From positions 1 through 24,862 of the IMG/VR virus record IMGVR_UViG_3300037119_001127: 24,862 bases of DNA. The stretch is one strand, 5' to 3'. The notes under the pieces are model-generated. The model saw only the letters and a list, made by a program, of their open reading frames with translations. It did not search any database and had not been told where the DNA came from. The translations under genes were made by a program, and so were the position numbers. This stretch comes from a virus. Each line of letters starts with the position of its first letter. Within the stretch, counting starts at the first letter, position 1. This document shows, piece by piece, positions 18,832 to 24,862 of this stretch.

Positions 18832-20370
18832 GTGGCTGGCGACTTCACGCCAGCTGGCAACCTCCAGCGGACGGTCCTCGACTGGTCGCGGGGGTTCTTC
18901 GCCAACCCGGAGTCGCACCTTCAGGTTCCCCAAGGCTTCGCCTCGGCACTTACGAACTGGGAGGTGGACCGGGCTGGGATGATCATGCCCCGCCCCGGCC
19001 TCACGCCCGGCAGCGGAGTGGCCGCGCTCGCCAACCCGAACACGGTGGGGATCGGCTACATCAACGGGTACTACGTCATCGTCCATCAGGGCGGGGTATC
19101 CAAGAACGTCTACTACTCTGCCGCCGCAGCGGGGTCTCCTCCGGGAGCCTGGAGCGTCGGAGAGTCGGGGGTTGGGGGGGCTGGAACGCCGGTTCTCATG
19201 GCGACCGGGAACAACTACCTTCTGTGGGGTTCCCCGGGGGACTCCGCGATCCGGTACTACAAGCCCACGGCGACCGTCGGGGCTGTGGCCGGGACGCTCC
19301 CGCTGTACCCCAACGCGATTGAGTTCTTCTCCGATCGCTTCTTCATCGGTTCCGTCCAGGGGCCGGGTGGCACGGTGCGGTACGGGCGGCTGTACTACTC
19401 CGAGGCCGGAGGAAACATCGCCGCTGAGGACTGGCCCGGTAACTTCATCGACGTGGTCGCGGACGACGGCCAGCACATCTACGGCCTCGCGGCGAACGAG
19501 GACGGCCTGTACATCGGGAAGCCGACGGGCGTCTGGCTCCTCACCGGGTCAGGTCCTTCCACGTTCGACTTGGTGAAGCTCAACGGTCCCGGTGTCCAGA
19601 TCGGAGCCGGAAGACCGATGGTCGCCACCCCCTACGGGATCGTGGTAGCGGGCCAGAAGCACGTCGCCCTGTACCGGGGCGGTGAGGCCGAGAACATCTC
19701 CAAGCAGCTGGAGTGGGGGACGCTGTTCGGGAGCGGAGGGGCCAATGTCCACATGGCCTACTCTGCCGACAAGCTCTTCATCCTCAGCGGCGGAGCCTCC
19801 TCCGGGTACGTCTACGACTTCATGACCGAGTGCTGGGCGAAGTTCGCGCTCAATGCCGGGACCTCCGCCCTGTCGAACGCTGCGATCTTCGCGCTTCCGG
19901 GGAACGCCGGGCCAGTCGTCATGGGGTTGTCGAGCAGCACCTCTGCCAATCCGATGGTCGCCCTCACCGACCTGCCGTGGGTGAACCCCGGCGCGGTGCT
20001 CGACAGCGTCGGCTCCGGGTACTTCGCGACGGCCCAGTACGCCTACACGACGGCGCCGTTCATGCCCGGTGGTGGGACTCGCCGGTTCACTCTCCGCCAT
20101 ATCGATGTGCTGTCCTTCGCGCAGGTTTCCGCCGCAGTCTCCTCGACGCTGAACTACACCGTGAAGGGGATGGACGGTTCGACTCTTACGTCAGGATCGA
20201 AGGCCATCGCCGGGGCACACAACAAGGTCACCCGGTTCCGGCTGAACCCCGGGGTCACCGACTACGCCATGTCGATCGAGTTCACCCACACGGACGGCAA
20301 CGGCCACTTCAGCCCTATCGAGATTGCCCTGCTCTGGGAGTGGGAAGGCGCCGAGGAAGGGAACGCCTAG
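18832..20370 (+). CDS. Beta-propeller tail protein 2, paralogue of its neighbour
   Basis: GTG 18832 lies six bases after the previous stop, with no strong ribosome site beyond AGGCCACG. The 512-residue protein matches the preceding one in order: GFASALTNWEVDRAGMIMPR, RLYYSEAGG, EDGLYIGKPTGVWLLTG, ATPYGIVVAGQKHVALYRGG and FTLRHIDVLSF. Sequence identity is clearly moderate, so the duplication is old. Both may form one stacked tail tube, or one ring each. It ends immediately before the deacetylase gene (TAG-GTG), in the usual position for a part that carries the spike. It contains sites at 18948 and 20184. Confidence 0.75.
   Translation: MAGDFTPAGNLQRTVLDWSRGFFANPESHLQVPQGFASALTNWEVDRAGMIMPRPGLTPGSGVAALANPNTVGIGYINGYYVIVHQGGVSKNVYYSAAAAGSPPGAWSVGESGVGGAGTPVLMATGNNYLLWGSPGDSAIRYYKPTATVGAVAGTLPLYPNAIEFFSDRFFIGSVQGPGGTVRYGRLYYSEAGGNIAAEDWPGNFIDVVADDGQHIYGLAANEDGLYIGKPTGVWLLTGSGPSTFDLVKLNGPGVQIGAGRPMVATPYGIVVAGQKHVALYRGGEAENISKQLEWGTLFGSGGANVHMAYSADKLFILSGGASSGYVYDFMTECWAKFALNAGTSALSNAAIFALPGNAGPVVMGLSSSTSANPMVALTDLPWVNPGAVLDSVGSGYFATAQYAYTTAPFMPGGGTRRFTLRHIDVLSFAQVSAAVSSTLNYTVKGMDGSTLTSGSKAIAGAHNKVTRFRLNPGVTDYAMSIEFTHTDGNGHFSPIEIALLWEWEGAEEGNA
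18948..18956 (+). repeat. Degenerate CTTACG-type site
   Basis: ACTTACGAA, 7 of 9, encodes part of Ala-Leu-Thr-Asn in the second propeller. Confidence 0.3.
20184..20192 (+). repeat. TCTTACGTC site 7 (8/9)
   Basis: One mismatch; extended match CTTACGTCAGG with site 9 at 21244. Out of frame relative to site 6 (Leu-Thr-Ser). Confidence 0.5.
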
Positions 20371-22425
20371 GTGGGCCTGAACGATGTCACCCTGAGCCTC
20401 CCGAAGAGGTTCCAGGGGCCGAACAAGCCGAACCTCATCAGGATGGCGAACACCCTGGAGCGGGCCTGGAATCGGGCGCCCAGGGGAAGCCAGCAGGTCG
20501 CGGCGAAGGGTTCGATCTGCTTCACCTTCGATGACTGCCACCCCCAGCAGATCGCCGTCCTGAACCACATGGTGGACCTGGGCCAGCGGGCGACGATCTT
20601 CGCGAACAAGGACGTGCTCGGCGACACCTTCGGGTACGCGAACACGGAGTTCGACCTCGTCATGCTCAAGCACTACAGCGACCTGGGGATGGAGATCGGC
20701 AACCACTCGTTGAACCACCTCGACATGACGGCGCTGTCGGCCTCGACCCGGGCCACGTCCCTCGACACGGTGAACAACGAACTGATCGCCGTCGGCATCC
20801 CGCAGCCGACGACGTTCGGGTATCCCTACGGCTACCGGAACGTCTTCACGGACAGGGACCTCGCGACCCGGTTCCGTATCTTCCGGTACGCCGGGATCAT
20901 GGAGTTCGACGCCCGTCAGGCGCAGGGCAACTTCAGGATCGGAGGGGTGCGGATCATCTCCGACAGCGCGTCTGTCTCCGGCCTCGGTGACTCCCTGGTT
21001 TCTGACGTAAGAGCCATGGCTCGCAAGACGCTGTCGCACCCGGTGACCTACTGCTTCTTCAACCACCTCGGCTCGACGTACACGGAGGAGGCAACCCCGG
21101 AGGAGTTCATCGACCTGCTCGACTACCTCTACGACCTGGGCATCCCTTGCATCACGATGCGCGAGGCGTTCGGCGCGATGAACATGGCGCCGAACCCCAG
21201 CTTCGAGGACGACGCCAACGATTCAGTTGGCTGGCCGTTTGAACTTACGTCAGGCCCAGGCTCCCCGACGGTGTCGATTGCGACGGTCACGCCCTACGTC
21301 GGGGGCGAGGGCGATCAGGCCCTGAAGCTCCACACGGGGAATGCCTCCGACATCGCGTACAAGGGCTACCGGCAGTCTGTGGTGGCCGGAGAGCGGTACT
21401 GGGTGTCCTGCCGGGTGTACATGGAGAACGGCCCCTCGACGCCCTCCGCCTACGCCACGGACACGTTCGCCCGCTCTGAGACCGACCAGTGGGGGACGGC
21501 CTCCGGCGGCGGAGCGTGGACGCGCCAGACCGGCACGGCAGCAGACATCGACGTTGCCTCCTCGGTCGGCACGATCCTCACCCACCCCGGGGAGACGCAC
21601 TACCTGACCCACCCGATGGACGGCGACCACCCGGAGGTGGACATCACGGTGGCGTACACCGACTCCGCCACCCCGACCGACGACGTTCTCCAGCACAGCG
21701 TCTTCCTGAAGTGGGTGGACACGACCCATTACCTCCGCGCCGCCTTCGTCTCAGGAGCGTTCGGGTACGGCGAGGTCCGGCTGTTCTTCCGCAACGGGGG
21801 TGTCGAGACCCGGGTGGACGCCCCGACCGAACCCTGGTTCCAGTCCGACGGTGACGTGACGAACGACTCGAACAACTACTACCCGAACGTGCCGGAGAAC
21901 GACACCGACAAGAGGTGGGTCCGGGTGCAGTGCGTGGACGAGTGGCCCGCTGCCGGGCAGACCACGATCCGCATGAAGTGGTGGCTCGACTCCGAGGAAG
22001 CGGAGCCGGGCTTTTGGCAGTACGTCTACGTCGATGACACCTTCTCCGGCACCTCCGGGAAGGTCGGGCTGGGAAACGTCGGAGGAGCCTCCCTCGCCGC
22101 GAACATCACCACCTCTTGGGACTCGTTCACGGTGAGCAAGTCGCAGGGCACGTCGGGCAACGGAGCGCGGCTCAAGGTGTTCGTCCTGGGGTCCAACGTC
22201 GGAGTCCTGCCGGACTTCATCTTCGACTCCCCGGTGGAGACGCCGCAGCTGGACTACAACCAGAGCACCTGGGTCCAGCTGGCGACCGATTACCCGATCA
22301 CCATGCCTGACATCGCGACGGCGATCGAGGTGCGCTGCCACCTCGAAGGTATCTCCGCCGACGCCTACTTCGACCACGTCGTCGTTGGCACGGAGAAGGG
22401 CCAGCCCGATGGCCCCTTGGGCTAG
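20371..22425 (+). CDS. Tailspike-like polysaccharide deacetylase (CE4/NodB domain)
   Basis: GTG 20371 directly follows the propeller stop. The 684-residue product has a carbohydrate esterase 4 domain at about 45-270: FTFDD with Asp54/Asp55, HSLNH (His112, His116) as the metal-binding pair, FGYPYG at 149-154, and NHLG with His232. This family removes acetyl groups from N- or O-acetylated glycans such as peptidoglycan or PNAG-type polymers. After NMAPNPSFED (271-280) comes a carbohydrate-binding-type beta domain, then DTFARSETDQWGTASGGGAW, a concanavalin-like module, and a final beta domain. No signal peptide: it is a virion part, most likely the receptor-attacking spike. Confidence 0.85.
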   Translation: MGLNDVTLSLPKRFQGPNKPNLIRMANTLERAWNRAPRGSQQVAAKGSICFTFDDCHPQQIAVLNHMVDLGQRATIFANKDVLGDTFGYANTEFDLVMLKHYSDLGMEIGNHSLNHLDMTALSASTRATSLDTVNNELIAVGIPQPTTFGYPYGYRNVFTDRDLATRFRIFRYAGIMEFDARQAQGNFRIGGVRIISDSASVSGLGDSLVSDVRAMARKTLSHPVTYCFFNHLGSTYTEEATPEEFIDLLDYLYDLGIPCITMREAFGAMNMAPNPSFEDDANDSVGWPFELTSGPGSPTVSIATVTPYVGGEGDQALKLHTGNASDIAYKGYRQSVVAGERYWVSCRVYMENGPSTPSAYATDTFARSETDQWGTASGGGAWTRQTGTAADIDVASSVGTILTHPGETHYLTHPMDGDHPEVDITVAYTDSATPTDDVLQHSVFLKWVDTTHYLRAAFVSGAFGYGEVRLFFRNGGVETRVDAPTEPWFQSDGDVTNDSNNYYPNVPENDTDKRWVRVQCVDEWPAAGQTTIRMKWWLDSEEAEPGFWQYVYVDDTFSGTSGKVGLGNVGGASLAANITTSWDSFTVSKSQGTSGNGARLKVFVLGSNVGVLPDFIFDSPVETPQLDYNQSTWVQLATDYPITMPDIATAIEVRCHLEGISADAYFDHVVVGTEKGQPDGPLG
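21004..21012 (-). repeat. TCTTACGTC site 8, inverted (8/9)
   Basis: GACGTAAGA on the + strand, read Asp-Val-Arg with uncommon GTA and AGA codons. The only strong inverted member. Confidence 0.5.
21243..21251 (+). repeat. ACTTACGTC site 9 (exact)
   Basis: Exact copy in the linker between the deacetylase domain and the binding module; out of frame as GAA-CTT-ACG-TCA. Confidence 0.6.
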
Positions 22426-22441
22426 ACAAGTGCGCTAGGCT

Positions 22442-22450
22442 ACTTACGCG
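22442..22450 (+). repeat. Degenerate CTTACG-type site, intergenic
   Basis: ACTTACGCG, 7 of 9, in the 70-base gap before the gene at 22496, which otherwise holds only the purine-rich leader. Confidence 0.35.
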
Positions 22451-22495
22451 CGGCTCCCAACTGGGGGAGGAACCGGCGATTCCATGGAGGTCTCG

Positions 22496-24121
22496 ATGGC
22501 ACGCCGCATGTCCAACAGTCCCAGCCGGGGAACGCTCCTCTCCCGCCGGAATCCTGCCAAGCCCGGCATGGGTGGATCGAACCGCCGGAACACCCCGGGC
22601 AACCAGCAGGCTCTCCAGCAGTACCTCCAGAAGGAGATGCAGGGGAAGATGGGGAACGGCGGGGGTGGCAACGGCCTGTGGGGTGGCCCCAAGCAGGGCA
22701 ACGCCAGCGGCGTCGGTGGCGCCCTTCGCGACCTGGGCTTCGACGCCCCGAAGGGTGGCTTCGGCTTCAACGCCGACCAGCAGACCGCGCTCATGGCGGA
22801 GCTTGCGCGCATCACCCAGGGCGCGCAGGGCCGTGACATCAACTACGACTGGAACGCGAGCAAGGGGATCGCCGGGAACCTCGGCCTCTTGGAGCGCCAG
22901 CTGGGGATGGACGCGCACCGCATCGCCCCGCTCGGCGCCTCGTTCGACCAGAGGCAGGGCTTCGCGAACGCTATGGGCTTCCAGGGCCAGCTGCCGCACA
23001 ACAGCGGGCCGGGTGGCCCCGGTGGGGGGCTGCCTCCCGACCCGACGATCCCGGGGTTCCCGGGGGGCCAGGGTCACCCGCGCCAGTCGCCGTGGGATCG
23101 CGGCCACGGTGGATGGGACAACCCCGATCGGCGCGACCAGTGGCCTCACCCCCAGCCCGGCCCCCAGCTTCCGGCGCAGCAGGTCCCCCCGGGGCCGATG
23201 CTCCCGGCACAGCCGGTTCCCCAGCCGATGCCGCCCTACGGGTACTCGCCCGGGAACGGCCCCCACCAGCCGCCCCAGCAGCCTCCCCCGTACAGCGAGT
23301 CCCCGGGCAACCCGGCGAACGGCTACCAGCCCCCCTCCTTCCCGGGCTACTACAGCCCCGGGAACCCGCACCAGGGCATGCCGCAGGGCGGTCAGCCTCC
23401 GCCCCAGCAGGGTCCGATGGGATCGCCTCCGGCGAGCTTCGGCCCGCCCCAGCAGTACCAGGGTCCGCCTCCGGGTTCCCAGCCGGGACCGTCGTATCAG
23501 AACCCGGGGCGCCCGGTGATGCCCCCTTTCTCGGGTGGGGCCAGTGGCCCCCCAGGTTCTAGCCCTGGCGGAGCGCCATACGGTCAGTACGACCAGCTGG
23601 ACTGGGATCGGCTGAACCTGCCGAACTGGAACCAGTTCACGAAGGGCTACTACAACGAGCTTCCGAACCAGCCGGTGTACCTGTCCGGCGCCGGGCTGGT
23701 GGAACAGCAGGCACTTATGAACCAACTCCGCAACCAGCAGGCCGCGTTTCAGGGGCAGTACGGACAGATCGCTCCCCAGTTCAACCAGGGGGCGATGAGG
23801 ATCGGCCACGACTACGAGCAGGCCCACAACGACCTTGAGGACTCGCTCTCTGGCCGGGGTATCTTCGACTCCTCGATCGCACCGCAGGAGATGCAGCTTC
23901 AGCAGGCTGGCTTCAACCGTCAGCTTCAGGACCTGACGCAGGCCGGGCAGTCCCAGGTCTCGGACCTGTACGCCGGGGCGGGGCAGAGCTTCGACCAGAC
24001 GATCCAGGCCCTTCTCGACCTGTACCGTCAGGAGGCCAACCGCGCGGCGGAGGACCCGCACGGTCCATACCCTCGTAAGAACCAGAAGCGGCGGAACCCG
24101 CCGAAGGGGGGCAAGAAGTAA
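22496..24121 (+). CDS. Pro/Gly/Gln-rich virion protein with helical C-terminus
   Basis: ATG 22496 is preferred because GGAGG lies five bases before it; ATG 22484 in the same frame is possible. About 541 residues. The basic start (RRMSNSPSRGTLLSRRNP) precedes a Gly-rich part, then a long collagen-like low-complexity middle (about 175-365) of Pro, Gly, Gln and Tyr with YSPGN and PPQQP repeats. The last 160 residues are helical (EQQALMNQLRNQQAAFQGQY, DLEDSLSGRGIFDSSIAPQE). The RGIxxSS pattern is common in uncharacterised phage virion proteins. It may be an internal virion or ejection protein; this is inference. Stop overlaps the next ATG (TAATG). Confidence 0.65.
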   Translation: MARRMSNSPSRGTLLSRRNPAKPGMGGSNRRNTPGNQQALQQYLQKEMQGKMGNGGGGNGLWGGPKQGNASGVGGALRDLGFDAPKGGFGFNADQQTALMAELARITQGAQGRDINYDWNASKGIAGNLGLLERQLGMDAHRIAPLGASFDQRQGFANAMGFQGQLPHNSGPGGPGGGLPPDPTIPGFPGGQGHPRQSPWDRGHGGWDNPDRRDQWPHPQPGPQLPAQQVPPGPMLPAQPVPQPMPPYGYSPGNGPHQPPQQPPPYSESPGNPANGYQPPSFPGYYSPGNPHQGMPQGGQPPPQQGPMGSPPASFGPPQQYQGPPPGSQPGPSYQNPGRPVMPPFSGGASGPPGSSPGGAPYGQYDQLDWDRLNLPNWNQFTKGYYNELPNQPVYLSGAGLVEQQALMNQLRNQQAAFQGQYGQIAPQFNQGAMRIGHDYEQAHNDLEDSLSGRGIFDSSIAPQEMQLQQAGFNRQLQDLTQAGQSQVSDLYAGAGQSFDQTIQALLDLYRQEANRAAEDPHGPYPRKNQKRRNPPKGGKK

Positions 24122-24862
24122 TGCCTCGCCGGAACACCACCACGAAGAAGACCGAGACCGAGACGAAGACGACCCGGCGCAACAAGAAGAAGGTGCCGCA
24201 GTTCAACGTCCGCGCCCGGCAGAACGTCATGGCCTCGATCCACCCGCAGCTGGCCGGGATCAAGCAGGCCATGCTCCGCGCCAAGGGCATCTACGGCCAG
24301 GAGGCCCAGTCGCTGAAGGGTCTTCCCAACTCCTACGGGCGCAACTCCGGGGGCATCCTGGGGAACCTCAAGGACGCTCTCGGCGCGTTCGGTGGCACCA
24401 GCGGCGGGGTGTTCGGTGAGAATCAGGCAGCGGGCCAGACGATGGACGCAGGGGCACAAGGAATCCTCGGCCTCCTCGGTGCGGGTCAGCAGTCAGACCT
24501 CGGCGCCGTCACGGCGGCGCGGGCCGCTGCGGCCATGCAGGGCCGCGAGACCCAGCAGGACCTCATCGGCCAGCGACTGGACCTGCTCTCGGGCGTCCCC
24601 GCCCAGTCCCTCGCGGAGGCCAACACTCTGCGCGAGGGCTATTACGAGCGCCAGCTGGCGAACCGCCAGTTCGAGTTGAACAAGCATCAGGTGATGGCGG
24701 ACATCGCCAACAACAAGGCCCTTCAGGACTACCTCCAGAACGTGCTCGGCGACTCGTTGCTGAACCCGACGAACCCTCGCGGCCCCGGAAATGGACCGTT
24801 CGGGACCGTGCCCGGTGGAGGACCGGCTGGTGGAGGAGGGGTTGGTCCGAACACGCCCGGTG
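24121..24862 (+). CDS. Partial virion protein, helical with Gly-rich end
   Basis: ATG 24121 overlaps the previous stop; the frame stays open to the window edge, so the C-terminus is missing (247 complete codons seen). The basic, Thr/Lys-rich N-terminus (RRNTTTKKTETETKTTRRNK) precedes helices (QLAGIKQAMLRAKGIYGQEA, DLGAVTAARAAAAMQGRETQ, YYERQLANRQFELNKHQVMA) and then a Gly/Pro run. The similarity in style to the preceding gene (basic start, Gln-rich helices, low-complexity Gly/Pro) suggests a pair of internal virion or tail proteins. No known family recognised. Confidence 0.6.
   Translation, partial: MPRRNTTTKKTETETKTTRRNKKKVPQFNVRARQNVMASIHPQLAGIKQAMLRAKGIYGQEAQSLKGLPNSYGRNSGGILGNLKDALGAFGGTSGGVFGENQAAGQTMDAGAQGILGLLGAGQQSDLGAVTAARAAAAMQGRETQQDLIGQRLDLLSGVPAQSLAEANTLREGYYERQLANRQFELNKHQVMADIANNKALQDYLQNVLGDSLLNPTNPRGPGNGPFGTVPGGGPAGGGGVGPNTPG

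Noticed and set aside
22412-22441. TAGGCT as a -10 box before the gene at 22496
   Set aside because: No acceptable -35 is found 16-18 nt upstream.
22298-24061. 587-codon open frame on the minus strand
   Set aside because: Antisense shadow of the spike end and the Pro/Gly-rich gene; the composition mirrors the other strand.

Overview
The window reads as part of a tailed-phage genome, or a prophage-like segment, of a G+C-rich host, most likely an actinobacterium. Support: G+C is high by eye, GTG and TTG starts are common, genes are packed with ATGA/GTGA overlaps, candidate -10 boxes (TAGGTT, TAAGTT, TATAGT) fit the actinobacterial pattern, there is one likely leaderless start, and many small Cys-rich proteins resemble actinophage families. 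All 37 genes called are on the + strand. Host and phage type are inference; no search was possible.

Layout. (1) 1-330 is a non-coding control region with a candidate promoter (258-286) overlapped by three GTTGCA/TGCAAC dyads and a separate TGCA palindrome. (2) 331-3654 is an operon-like run of 13 small genes, many with zinc-binding Cys pairs. Their junctions reuse near-identical sequence blocks that carry the end of one gene, the ribosome site and the next start, so several unrelated proteins share the same last residues (NKHQEGD or EEGEGK). The run closes with a helix-turn-helix gene and a strong terminator hairpin (3659-3706). (3) 3746-7117 holds five virion-surface or fibre-like genes, one built of about thirteen 18-residue repeats. 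(4) 7154-8053 holds three small genes behind a promoter that predicts a leaderless mRNA. (5) 8027-8237 is a compact control region: promoter, rho-independent terminator, second promoter, then a hairpin that covers the ribosome site of the next gene. (6) 8238-16199 is the packaging and head module: candidate small terminase, large terminase, Lys-rich protein, portal, small head gene, scaffold, HK97-fold (DUF5309-like) major capsid protein and a decoration-like protein. (7) 16213-24862 is the connector and tail module: Cys/His protein, head-tail adaptor, two tandem related beta-propeller proteins, a tailspike-like polysaccharide deacetylase, and two low-complexity virion proteins, the last cut by the window edge.

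Portal, adaptor, propeller pair and enzymatic spike, with no major tail protein, tape measure or baseplate in view, suggest a short-tailed (podovirus-like) particle. The genes would act together to package DNA through terminase and portal into a scaffolded capsid, close it with adaptor and propellers, and attack a host surface glycan with the deacetylase spike.

The most unusual signals are at DNA level. The 9-mer WCTTACGTC is scattered through the structural genes but absent from the early operon, keeps its sequence in different reading frames and forces unusual codons. The early genes are joined by reused junction cassettes. Two control regions 8 kb apart share the motif TGCANATGCA.
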